Shown here piece after piece: positions 28,568 to 36,638 of a stretch of 64,000 nt of DNA. The notes under the pieces were generated by a model, which did no database searches, was not told the origin of the DNA, and saw only the letters and a program-made list of their open reading frames with translations. This DNA comes from Acetobacter tropicalis. Its GTDB lineage: Bacteria > Pseudomonadota > Alphaproteobacteria > Acetobacterales > Acetobacteraceae. Both the position numbers and the translations under genes were made by a program. The stretch is from positions 186,001-250,000 of the forward strand of contig NZ_LHZQ01000222.1 in the NCBI RefSeq assembly GCF_001580915.1. The letters are read 5' to 3'. The first letter of the stretch is position 1, and each line of letters opens with the position of its first letter.

Positions 28568-29386
28568 ATGCAGGACATGACCAAACTGGAACATCCTCCC
28601 TCAGAGGCAGGCGTGGATCGTCCCGCATCAACTGGGCAGATTATTCTTGAATATGCGCGTACCATTATTGTTGTGGCGCTGGTTGTTACCGTGGTGCGGA
28701 CTTTTCTGGTGGAATCTTTTGTGATTCCATCAGGCTCCATGATTCCCACTCTTCAGGTGGGTGATTACATCTGGGTTTCAAAATACAGCTACGGGTATTC
28801 AAAATACTCGCTTCCTTTTTCTCCTGATCTGTTTGAGGGGCGCGTCTGGTCCGGCACGCCGCATCGGGGGGATGTTGCTGTCTTCCGTTTCACCAAAGAT
28901 ACATCTGTTGATTACGTCAAACGGATTGTGGGTCTTCCCGGTGACCATATTCGTGTCACGGCCGGGCATTTGTATCTGAATGACAAGCTCGTGCCCTGTG
29001 TGGATGCCCATCCTTACACAGCCGTGGATGAATCTCAGGTCTCCATGGAAGGGGAGGCCTGTGAAGAGCAGCTTCCGGACAGCGAGGGTTCGGGTGTAGT
29101 CAAGCATCAGGTGCTGAAGCTGATGGATGATGGTGCCCAGAACAATACGCCTGATTACGTTGTGCCACCGGGCCATTTCTTCGCCATGGGTGACAACCGT
29201 GATGATAGTGCGGATAGCCGCTTCATGGGGGATGGTCCGAAAGATCTGGGTTTTGTGCCGATGGAAAATCTGGTGGGAAAAGCGCAGCGCGTGTTCTTCT
29301 CTATCGATTCCGCGCATCCAGCATGGCAGTTCTGGTACTGGCCGGTTGAAGTGCGCTGGGCGCGCCTGTTCCGGAGCGTAATGTGA
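28568..29386 (+). CDS. lepB: Signal peptidase I
   Basis: The 272-residue membrane protease cleaves Sec/Tat signal peptides at the outer face of the inner membrane. One transmembrane helix spans about 25-47 and is followed by PSGSMIPTL (nucleophile Ser57), DYVKRIVGLPGD (general base Lys118) and GDNRDDSADSRFMG. The start at ATG 28568 leaves a short cytoplasmic N-terminus. Its stop overlaps the rnc start (GTGA). Confidence 0.96.
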   Translation: MQDMTKLEHPPSEAGVDRPASTGQIILEYARTIIVVALVVTVVRTFLVESFVIPSGSMIPTLQVGDYIWVSKYSYGYSKYSLPFSPDLFEGRVWSGTPHRGDVAVFRFTKDTSVDYVKRIVGLPGDHIRVTAGHLYLNDKLVPCVDAHPYTAVDESQVSMEGEACEEQLPDSEGSGVVKHQVLKLMDDGAQNNTPDYVVPPGHFFAMGDNRDDSADSRFMGDGPKDLGFVPMENLVGKAQRVFFSIDSAHPAWQFWYWPVEVRWARLFRSVM

Positions 29387-30129
29387 GCCGCGAACGCACC
29401 ACTGTAGGCCTGCATCCTGCTGCCCAAGCTTTGCAGCAGCGGTTGGGATATCAGTTTGTAAAGCCTGCCCTTTTGCATGAAGCTCTGACACATCGCTCCG
29501 CAGCGTATCAGAACGCAGGCGGACGGCGACGTTCCCAAAAGACCAAAGGCGCAGGCTCTAACGAGCGGCTGGAATTCATGGGGGACCGCGTTCTGGGCCT
29601 CCTGATGGCGGAATGGCTTCTGGAGCGTTATCCGGATGAGCAGGAGGGGGCCTTAGGGTCCCGGCTGGCGCATCTGGTCTCCAGAAATACTCTGGCGGAC
29701 ATAGCCGAGCGTTTTGAACTGGCGGATTATCTGACGGTTGCGGCGCATGAAGCGCGTGTTGGTGTGCAGGCTACAGCTAGCGTTGTGGCAGACGCACTTG
29801 AAGCCGTTCTTGGGGCTGTGTTCCTTGATGGCGGTCTTGATCCGGCTCGTGAAATTGTTCGTCAGGCTTGGAAACCCATGCTGGATGCGCAGGCGCGTCC
29901 GCCCAAGGACCCTAAAACCGCGTTGCAGGAATGGGTTCTGGCGCGAGGGCAGGTTCTGCCGGTTTATGAAACAATAGGGGCAGATGGCCCCTCGCATGCG
30001 CCTCTGTTTGTGGTGGAAGTCCGCGCAGGTGGTCACAGCGGGGAGGGGCGTGCTGGCAGCAAACGTGCGGCGGAAAGCGCTGCGGCTGCCAGTCTGCTGG
30101 AAAAATTGGAAGGCACACGTCATGGCTGA
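29383..30129 (+). CDS. rnc: Ribonuclease III
   Basis: The 248-residue double-strand RNA endonuclease processes rRNA precursors. The signature NERLEFMGDRVLGL and the second acidic site DALEAVLGAVFLDGG are present, with the C-terminal double-stranded RNA-binding domain (about 175-245, KTALQEWV ... GSKRAAESAAAASLLEKL). An insert around residues 45-60 (GGRRRSQKTKG) is basic. GTG start overlapping the lepB stop; the end overlaps era by 8 bp. Confidence 0.96.
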   Translation: MSRERTTVGLHPAAQALQQRLGYQFVKPALLHEALTHRSAAYQNAGGRRRSQKTKGAGSNERLEFMGDRVLGLLMAEWLLERYPDEQEGALGSRLAHLVSRNTLADIAERFELADYLTVAAHEARVGVQATASVVADALEAVLGAVFLDGGLDPAREIVRQAWKPMLDAQARPPKDPKTALQEWVLARGQVLPVYETIGADGPSHAPLFVVEVRAGGHSGEGRAGSKRAAESAAAASLLEKLEGTRHG

Positions 30130-31021
30130 AACAACACGGTGCGGGTTTGCAGCGTTGGTGGGAGCCCCCAATGCGGGCAAATCCACCTTGCTGAACCGCA
30201 TGACCGGAGCAAAGCTCTCCATTGTCAGCCCCAAAGCTCAGACCACGCGCTTTCGGGTGCTGGGTATTCTCATGCGCGAGCATACGCAGATTCTGCTGGT
30301 GGATACCCCCGGTATCTTCCGTCCGCGCCGCAAGCTGGATCGCGCCATGGTGGCGGCAGCCTGGACTGGTTCGGATGATGCAGACATCACGTTGCTGTTG
30401 GTGGACGCCAAATCCGGCCTGACGGAGGCGGTGGCAGAAATCATTGATCGGCTGGCCAAGGCCGGACGCAAGATCTGGCTGGTGCTGAACAAGACGGATC
30501 TGGTCACACCGGAGGTTCTGCTTCCGCTTACAGCGGCCATTACCGAAAAACTGACTGTTGAACATGTGTTCATGGTCAGCGCGCGGTCTGGCAGCGGGGT
30601 GGATGATCTGCTTGATCGTCTGGCGGCAAACCTGCCGGAAGGGCCGTATCTCTACCCGGAAGATGATCTGACAGACCTGCCGGACCGCCTGCTGGCAGCG
30701 GAACTGGTGCGTGAGCAGATTTTCATGCAGACGCATGAGGAAGTGCCCTACGGCGCAACGGTCGAGACGGAAAGTTACAAGGAGCGACCGGATGGTTCAG
30801 TGCGGATTGACGCGACCATCTATGTCTCCCGTGCAGGACACAAGGCAATCCTGATTGGTGAACGTGGGCAGAAAATCCGCCAGATTGGTGAGCGCGCCCG
30901 CAAGCAGCTTTCGGCTTTGCTGGAACGGCCCTGCCATCTGTTTCTGAACGTGAAGGAACGGTCTGGTTGGGATGAAGAACGCGCCCGTTTGCGGGCTATC
31001 GGGCTGGATGATGTGCCATAA
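30122..31021 (+). CDS. era: GTPase Era
   Basis: The essential GTPase of 299 residues binds 16S rRNA during 30S maturation. G motifs are GAPNAGKSTLLNR (G1), DTPG (G3) and NKTD (G4), and the C-terminal KH domain has RAGHKAILIGERGQKIRQIGERAR. The start at ATG 30122 lies within the last codons of rnc (ATGGCTGA overlap), so it is coupled. An open frame extends upstream to 29984 inside rnc, but the G domain begins right after 30122. recO does not follow. Confidence 0.96.
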   Translation: MAETTRCGFAALVGAPNAGKSTLLNRMTGAKLSIVSPKAQTTRFRVLGILMREHTQILLVDTPGIFRPRRKLDRAMVAAAWTGSDDADITLLLVDAKSGLTEAVAEIIDRLAKAGRKIWLVLNKTDLVTPEVLLPLTAAITEKLTVEHVFMVSARSGSGVDDLLDRLAANLPEGPYLYPEDDLTDLPDRLLAAELVREQIFMQTHEEVPYGATVETESYKERPDGSVRIDATIYVSRAGHKAILIGERGQKIRQIGERARKQLSALLERPCHLFLNVKERSGWDEERARLRAIGLDDVP

Positions 31022-31066
31022 GGCCGCGCTGCCCGCTTGTGGCCTTGGCGTATGAAGGATAAGAGA

Positions 31067-31086
31067 GGGGCAGCTTGCCCTGCCCC
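31067..31086. other. Inverted repeat between era and pyrH
   Basis: GGGGCAG (31067-31073) pairs with CTGCCCC (31080-31086). There is no T-run. It could end the rsh-era transcript in a Rho-dependent way or lie in the pyrH leader. Confidence 0.4.
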
Positions 31087-31136
31087 CTAGCTGAGCAGGG
31101 CCTAATTTCAGACTAGTACTGCGTGATCGAGGGCCA

Positions 31137-31874
31137 ATGACTGCTTCCACAGGCGAAACGCCAAGCCGCAAACGGGTGTTGCTCAAGGTGTCTGGTGAGG
31201 CTCTGATGGGTGATGGTGCCTTCGGGGTCGATCAGAAGACGGTCGAACGGATTGCCAATGATGTGGCAGATGTGGTCCGTGGTGGTGTGGAAGTCTGCCT
31301 TGTTGTTGGCGGCGGAAACATTTTCCGTGGTCTGGCCGCAGCCGCCAAGGGAATGGACCGGGCCCAGGGTGACTATGCCGGTATGCTGGCAACCGTTATC
31401 AATGCCCTGCTTTTGCAGAATGCGCTTGAGCGGGAACAGATTCCCACCCGTGTGATGTCCGCTATTCACATGTCTTCCATTGCGGAGCCCTATATCCGGC
31501 GGCGGGCCGTGCGCCATATGGAAAAAGGACGTGTGGTTATCTTTGCTGCGGGTACGGGCAATCCTTTCTTCACAACCGATACAGCGGCCGCCCTGCGGGC
31601 TGCGGAAATGGAATGTGATGTGCTGTTGAAAGGCACGCAGGTTGATGGCGTGTATTCGGCTGACCCCAAAAAAGACCCTTCGGCTGTCCGTTATGACCAG
31701 TTGACCTACATGAATGTGCTGGCCAACCAGTTGAACGTCATGGATGCCGCAGCCATCAGTCTGGCGCGCGAAAATAAGCTGCCTATTATTGTTTTCAACA
31801 TTGGTGAGCCGGGGGCTTTCGGGCGCGTAATGCGCGGAGAAGGGGCCTTTACGCAGATTATTGAAGCTGCCTGA
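31137..31874 (+). CDS. pyrH: Uridylate kinase
   Basis: The 245-residue bacterial UMP kinase is of the amino acid kinase fold: [12 protein letters not shown] at the N-terminus, [27 protein letters not shown] (UMP binding), and [19 protein letters not shown]. It makes UDP from UMP and is controlled by GTP/UTP in the family. pyrH-frr is a conserved pair; frr follows 81 bp downstream. Confidence 0.97.
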   Translation: MTASTGETPSRKRVLLKVSGEALMGDGAFGVDQKTVERIANDVADVVRGGVEVCLVVGGGNIFRGLAAAAKGMDRAQGDYAGMLATVINALLLQNALEREQIPTRVMSAIHMSSIAEPYIRRRAVRHMEKGRVVIFAAGTGNPFFTTDTAAALRAAEMECDVLLKGTQVDGVYSADPKKDPSAVRYDQLTYMNVLANQLNVMDAAAISLARENKLPIIVFNIGEPGAFGRVMRGEGAFTQIIEAA

Positions 31875-31914
31875 TATCTAATCGGGCGGCATGTGTGCTG
31901 CTTGCTTGTCTAAG

Positions 31915-31934
31915 GGGCGGCATAAGAGCCGCCC
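31915..31934. other. Intercistronic hairpin between pyrH and frr
   Basis: GGGCGGC (31915-31921) and GCCGCCC (31928-31934) form a perfect 7-bp stem with a 6-nt loop, ending 21 bp before the frr start. It has no T-run, so it is more likely a processing or stability element than a terminator. Confidence 0.45.
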
Positions 31935-31955
31935 GGGAAACGGGAGAAACAAACC

Positions 31956-32519
31956 GTGTCTGATCTGAATGCTCTGATGGACGACCTGACGCGCCGTATG
32001 GATGGTGCTCTGGATAGTCTTCGTCGTGATTTTGCTGGTCTGCGCTCTGGCCGCGCCAGTCCGGCTTTGCTGGAGCCTGTGCGTGTGGAAGCCTATGGTG
32101 GTGAAGTGCCGCTGACGCAGGTTGGCTCCATTGCTGTGCCGGAAGCCCGTATGCTGACCGTGCAGGTGTGGGACCGTGCCCTGGTAGGGGCAGTGGAGCG
32201 CGCTATTCGGGATTCCGGGTTGGGCCTCAACCCGGCTGCTGATGGCCAGATCATCCGCGTGCCCATTCCGCAGTTGACTGAAGAACGTCGTCACGAATTG
32301 GCCCGTGCTGCCGCCCGTTATTCTGAAGGTGCAAAGGTGGCTGTTCGTGGCGTGCGACGCGATGGCATGGACAAAACCAAGGGTTTGGAAAAGAAAAGCG
32401 AAATCAGCCAGGATGACGTCAAGACGTGGTCTGACGCCATTCAGAAACTGACTGACCAGTATGTGAAAAAAGTTGATGACATGCTGGCCGAAAAAGATCG
32501 TGAGATTAAGCAGGTCTGA
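31956..32519 (+). CDS. frr: Ribosome recycling factor
   Basis: 187 residues, full length. The family's conserved segments LRSGRASPALLEPVRVEAYG and LTVQVWDRA are present, and the C-terminal charged helix runs to the end. RRF works with EF-G to split post-termination ribosomes. GTG start at 31956 (GTGTCTGATC), with purine-rich GGGAGAAAC upstream. Confidence 0.96.
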   Translation: MSDLNALMDDLTRRMDGALDSLRRDFAGLRSGRASPALLEPVRVEAYGGEVPLTQVGSIAVPEARMLTVQVWDRALVGAVERAIRDSGLGLNPAADGQIIRVPIPQLTEERRHELARAAARYSEGAKVAVRGVRRDGMDKTKGLEKKSEISQDDVKTWSDAIQKLTDQYVKKVDDMLAEKDREIKQV

Positions 32520-32575
32520 CGTTTGTGGCGTCAGGTTTTCTTTCTCAGACTCCTCTTGGTGGATCAGTGCCGGTA

Positions 32576-33310
32576 ATGTCAGCAGGGAAAACGGACAGTA
32601 AGGCAGTTATCCCTGCGCATGTTGCCGTAATCATGGATGGGAACGGGCGTTGGGCCTCCGAACGCGGATTGCCGCGCCTTGCCGGGCATAAGGCTGGGGC
32701 TGAGGCTGTTTCGCGGTGTTTGCGGGCGGCCATTCATCGGGGTGTGAAATACCTGACGCTTTATGCCTTTTCTTCAGAAAACTGGCAGCGCGAACCTACG
32801 GAAGTTGCCGATCTTACAAGCCTGCTGCGTTATTATCTCCGTCACAAGGTTGCCGAACTACACCGCGAAGGTGTGCGGATCTGCTTTATTGGAGATCTGG
32901 CGCGTTTTGATGTGAGCCTGCGCGAGGAGCTGGCGCGTGCTGAGACCCTCACACGCAATAATGATCGGATCACCTTGCTGCTTGCCCTCTCGTACGGTGG
33001 GCGGGGAGATATCGTGCAGGCTGCGCGCAGAGTGGCGCAGGCTGTGCAGCAGGGCGACCTGAAGCCGGAGCAAATTACGGAATCCCTGTTTGCGGGTAAA
33101 CTCTGGACAGCCGGTGTGCCCGATCCTGATGTTGTGGTGCGCACAAGTGGCGAGTTCCGGCTCTCAAATTTTCTGCTCTGGCAGAGCGCCTATGCGGAAC
33201 TGGTGTTTCTGGATGTGTTCTGGCCGGATTTCAATGAAGGCCATTTTGCGACCGTTCTGGATACGTACGCCCGGCGAGAACGCCGTTTTGGCGCGCGGCC
33301 TTCAGTATGA
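32576..33310 (+). CDS. uppS: Undecaprenyl diphosphate synthase (isoprenyl transferase)
   Basis: A cis-prenyltransferase that makes the C55 lipid carrier. Motifs are HVAVIMDGNGRWA (catalytic Asp21), GHKAGAEA, YAFSSENWQRE, SYGGRGDI and the C-terminal RTSGEFRLSNFLLWQSAYAE. The start at ATG 32576 is chosen; a GTG at 32525, only 5 bp after the frr stop, would add 17 residues. Its stop overlaps cdsA (ATGA). Confidence 0.95.
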   Translation: MSAGKTDSKAVIPAHVAVIMDGNGRWASERGLPRLAGHKAGAEAVSRCLRAAIHRGVKYLTLYAFSSENWQREPTEVADLTSLLRYYLRHKVAELHREGVRICFIGDLARFDVSLREELARAETLTRNNDRITLLLALSYGGRGDIVQAARRVAQAVQQGDLKPEQITESLFAGKLWTAGVPDPDVVVRTSGEFRLSNFLLWQSAYAELVFLDVFWPDFNEGHFATVLDTYARRERRFGARPSV

Positions 33311-34140
33311 GTGACGCAGGGAACAACAATGCTTGGCGTGATTTACGCGTCCGGTTGATTTCCGCCGTGGTGTTGGTTGCGGTGGCCGGTACGGCCATTG
33401 GTGTGGGCGGCCTGCTGTATCAAATCCTCATTCTGGGTGTCATGGCGGGTATGGCGGCGGAAGCCGCTACGCTACTGGGTGTTTCCGTAAAATCCTGGCG
33501 GGGGATCGTTTACGTGCTCTGGGCGCTGGGTGCGGGGCTTGCTGCGGCAACCGGGCGGTGGGATGCCTTCCCGGTTTTCTGCATTACATCTCTGGTTTTT
33601 GGTGCGCCCTTATGTGCCATCATGTGCGTTATTGTGCTCTCTGGTACGGCGTTGCAGTGGTTACGGTTGGGCGGCCTGATGCCCGTTCTGTTTGTTGTCT
33701 GTGTTGTTGTGGCAAGCGATAGCTGCGCCTATCTGACCGGACGGCTTGTGGGTGGCCCCAAGCTGGCCCCGAGTATCTCCCCCGGTAAAACACGTTCTGG
33801 GGCTGTCGGTGGTCTGCTGGGGGCTGTTCTGGTGGGCTGCCTGATTGCCTTGGTATCCGGGCAGGGAGGGATTGCCACGGCGGCTGTCTGGGCGGCCCTG
33901 TTGGGAGTGGCCGCGCAGTCTGGCGATCTGGCCGAGAGTGCCATGAAGCGTGCGCTGGGTGTGAAAGATTCAGGAACCCTGTTGCCGGGACACGGTGGCC
34001 TGCTGGACCGGTTTGATGGTCTAGTGGCTGCTGCGCCCCTGGCGGCTGTGGCGTCCTTGTGTGTGGAGGTGGGCGTGCCATTCTGGCAGGCAGGTCTCCA
34101 TGCTATATTCGCGGCTCTGGCGGGGAAACTGCCGGGTTAA
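33307..34140 (+). CDS. cdsA: Phosphatidate cytidylyltransferase
   Basis: A polytopic membrane enzyme of 277 residues that makes CDP-diacylglycerol. The family signature ESAMKRALGVKDSGTLLPG continues into HGGLLDRFDGL near the C-terminus, and about seven hydrophobic helices precede it. Coupled to uppS by a 4-bp overlap. It lies in the conserved uppS-cdsA-dxr-rseP run. Confidence 0.95.
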   Translation: MSDAGNNNAWRDLRVRLISAVVLVAVAGTAIGVGGLLYQILILGVMAGMAAEAATLLGVSVKSWRGIVYVLWALGAGLAAATGRWDAFPVFCITSLVFGAPLCAIMCVIVLSGTALQWLRLGGLMPVLFVVCVVVASDSCAYLTGRLVGGPKLAPSISPGKTRSGAVGGLLGAVLVGCLIALVSGQGGIATAAVWAALLGVAAQSGDLAESAMKRALGVKDSGTLLPGHGGLLDRFDGLVAAAPLAAVASLCVEVGVPFWQAGLHAIFAALAGKLPG

Positions 34141-34207
34141 GGGTGGATCTGGTGGCTGAAGCCGTGCTGGTCAGTGCCGCCATTGTGTGGGTTGGAAAAT
34201 AAAGACC

Positions 34208-35365
34208 ATGAGAACCGTAACCGTTCTGGGAAGTACTGGCAGTATTGGCTGCTCTACTGTTGATCTGCTTGAGCAGGCACGAGATCAGTACCGGGTGCGG
34301 GCGCTTGTGGGTGGAAAAAATGCAACCCGTCTGGCGGAGCAGGCGCTGAGCCTGAATGCGGAGCTGGCCGTGGTAGCGGATGAAGGTGCATTCGAACAGC
34401 TTTCAGCACTGTTGAAGGGCAGCAGCACCAAAGTGGCCTGTGGGCGTCAGGCCGTAATTGATGCGGCAGCGCTTCCGGCAGATTGGACCATGGCCGCCAT
34501 TACCGGCGCAGCGGGGCTTGAGCCTACGCTCGCCTCCGTGCGCAATGGAAATGCCGTGGCGCTGGCTAACAAGGAAGCGCTGGTCTGTGCCGGAGATGTC
34601 ATGCTCCGTGCCGTGGATGCGGCAGGCGCCACCTTATTGCCCGTGGATTCTGAACATAATGCCGTGTTCCAGGCGATGGCGGATCGTCAGCTTGATCAGG
34701 TGGAAAAAATCATTCTCACGGCCTCTGGTGGGCCGTTCCGTAAGGCTTCCGTGGCCGACATGGAAGCGGCTACCCCTGCACAGGCCCTCAAACATCCAAC
34801 CTGGAGCATGGGCGCAAAAATCAGCATCGATTCCGCCACCATGTTCAACAAAGGGCTGGAAGTGATTGAGGCGGCCCGTATCTTTGGCCTGACAGAAGAC
34901 CGTATTGACGTGCTGGTGCATCCTCAGTCCGTGGTGCATGGCATGGTGCAATACACGGATGGCAGCCTGATTGCTCAGATGGGATCTGCCGATATGCGGA
35001 TTCCCATCGCGCATACGCTGGCATGGCCCAAGCGGATGGCCACCACGTCTCCACGGCTTGATCTGGCCACGTATGCCGCCTTGGAGTTTTCAGCGCCGGA
35101 TGAACAGCGTTTCCCGGCGCTGCGGCTGGCGCGTGAAGCGCTGCGGGCAGGTGGGGCGGCATCGGCTATTCTGTCTGCCGCTAATGAAGTGGCCGTGGAA
35201 GCCTTCCTGAACGAACAGATCGGTTTCCTGGATATCGCGCGCGTTGTAGAGCGTGTCATGACCAAGCTGGGAGCGCCTCCCGCCGATACCTTGGAAGCCG
35301 TTCTGCACTGGGATGCACAAGCCCGACGCGAAGCCTTGGCTCTGACTCCAGCCCGCGCGGCTTGA
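34208..35365 (+). CDS. dxr: 1-deoxy-D-xylulose 5-phosphate reductoisomerase
   Basis: The second enzyme of the MEP isoprenoid pathway, NADPH-dependent. Motifs are VLGSTGSIGCSTVDLL (nucleotide site), LANKEALVCAG, PVDSEHNAVFQ (metal ligands), TASGGPFR and KISIDSATMFNKGLE. 385 residues from ATG 34208; a GTG at 34187 would add seven residues. Its product feeds the UppS substrate supply. It lies 67 bp after cdsA. Confidence 0.96.
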   Translation: MRTVTVLGSTGSIGCSTVDLLEQARDQYRVRALVGGKNATRLAEQALSLNAELAVVADEGAFEQLSALLKGSSTKVACGRQAVIDAAALPADWTMAAITGAAGLEPTLASVRNGNAVALANKEALVCAGDVMLRAVDAAGATLLPVDSEHNAVFQAMADRQLDQVEKIILTASGGPFRKASVADMEAATPAQALKHPTWSMGAKISIDSATMFNKGLEVIEAARIFGLTEDRIDVLVHPQSVVHGMVQYTDGSLIAQMGSADMRIPIAHTLAWPKRMATTSPRLDLATYAALEFSAPDEQRFPALRLAREALRAGGAASAILSAANEVAVEAFLNEQIGFLDIARVVERVMTKLGAPPADTLEAVLHWDAQARREALALTPARAA

Positions 35366-35399
35366 GTTCACGCACGTTTGAGCCGATACTCGGATTATC

Positions 35400-36509
35400 A
35401 TGATACACGAATACCTGCGTACGCTTGTTTCCTTCGCCTTTGTCCTGGGTGTGCTCGTAACCATTCACGAGCTTGGGCACTATCTGGCAGCCCGCTGGCG
35501 GGGGGTGCATGTGGAGGTATTCTCGCTGGGTTTCGGCCCCGCACTCTTCCGCTGGCATGATCGGAGCGGCACAGAATGGCGTATATGCCCTATTCCGTTG
35601 GGTGGGTATGTGCGGCCTCATGGGTTTGAAGATCCGGAGGACGCTACGCTGGAACAGAAAGCAGCCTGGCTTCCGGGCCGCACATTTCATGATAAGTCCG
35701 TTGCGTCACGCGCTATCGTTATTCTTGCAGGGCCGGTTTTCAACTTCCTGCTGGCTATTGTGCTGTTTACCCTACTGTTTTCCACGGCAGGGCAGCCCTC
35801 AGTACGGAACGAGATCGCCTCTGTTGTCTCCAATGGTGCTGCGGCAACCGCAGGCGTACAGCCGGGAGATGTTATCAGGAGAATCGGCACTCATCAGGTT
35901 ACGGGTGTGGAAGATGTGCAGGGCACGGTTATGGCTGAGCCGGGCGTACAGACCACGCTGACCGTGCGCCGCAATGGGCAGGATGTGGACCTGCCAATCA
36001 CCATTGGAAGCGTCACGGATTCGGCAAGCGCCAAGCCGCATGGCCAGCTGGGTGTGATGTTTGCAACCGAGGTTGGTAAACCTATGTCCGTGCCACATGC
36101 AGTGGTGGCGGGTGTGGAAGAAACCTGGAAGGTTTCCGTGCAGACCTTGCAAGGGGTATGGCAGATCCTGACAGGCCAGCATACGGCCAAGGATCTGGGC
36201 GGTCCGCTCAAGATTGCTCAGCTTTCAGGGCAGGTGGCACAGTATGGCTTTGCCAGTCTGCTATCTTTCATGGCTTTGCTTTCTGTAAACCTCGGTCTAA
36301 TAAATTTATTCCCGGTGCCGCTTCTTGATGGTGGCAGACTGGTTTTTTATGCCATAGAAGCAGTCAGGGGACGTCCGGTTTCAAAACGGATTCAGGAAAT
36401 CAGTTTTCAGGCCGGGTTTGCCGTTCTTGCGGGTCTGTTCTTGTTTTCAACGTTTAATGATCTGTCCAGCTTTGGATTATTCAAATGGATTGCGTCTCTT
36501 GTTGGCTGA
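35400..36509 (+). CDS. rseP: RIP metalloprotease RseP
   Basis: The 369-residue site-2 protease has the zinc motif HELGH (His23, Glu24, His27) in the first membrane helix, a PDZ domain around 120-200 (VVSNGAAATAGVQPGDVIRRI) and the C-terminal NLFPVPLLDGGRL with the third ligand. It cleaves anti-sigma factors or signal peptide remnants in the membrane. One PDZ is seen instead of the two in E. coli, common in alphaproteobacteria. It is upstream of bamA. Confidence 0.95.
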   Translation: MIHEYLRTLVSFAFVLGVLVTIHELGHYLAARWRGVHVEVFSLGFGPALFRWHDRSGTEWRICPIPLGGYVRPHGFEDPEDATLEQKAAWLPGRTFHDKSVASRAIVILAGPVFNFLLAIVLFTLLFSTAGQPSVRNEIASVVSNGAAATAGVQPGDVIRRIGTHQVTGVEDVQGTVMAEPGVQTTLTVRRNGQDVDLPITIGSVTDSASAKPHGQLGVMFATEVGKPMSVPHAVVAGVEETWKVSVQTLQGVWQILTGQHTAKDLGGPLKIAQLSGQVAQYGFASLLSFMALLSVNLGLINLFPVPLLDGGRLVFYAIEAVRGRPVSKRIQEISFQAGFAVLAGLFLFSTFNDLSSFGLFKWIASLVG

Positions 36510-36638
36510 ATTACAGCAGGGTTGGATCGGAAGAACTTGCGTGACAAGGGTTATATCGGATACGTCCCCCTGCGGGCGGCACAACGGTGGGAGATCGGCT
36601 CCTGACTACAGAACGACCCGGATGGAGGGTGGCATATC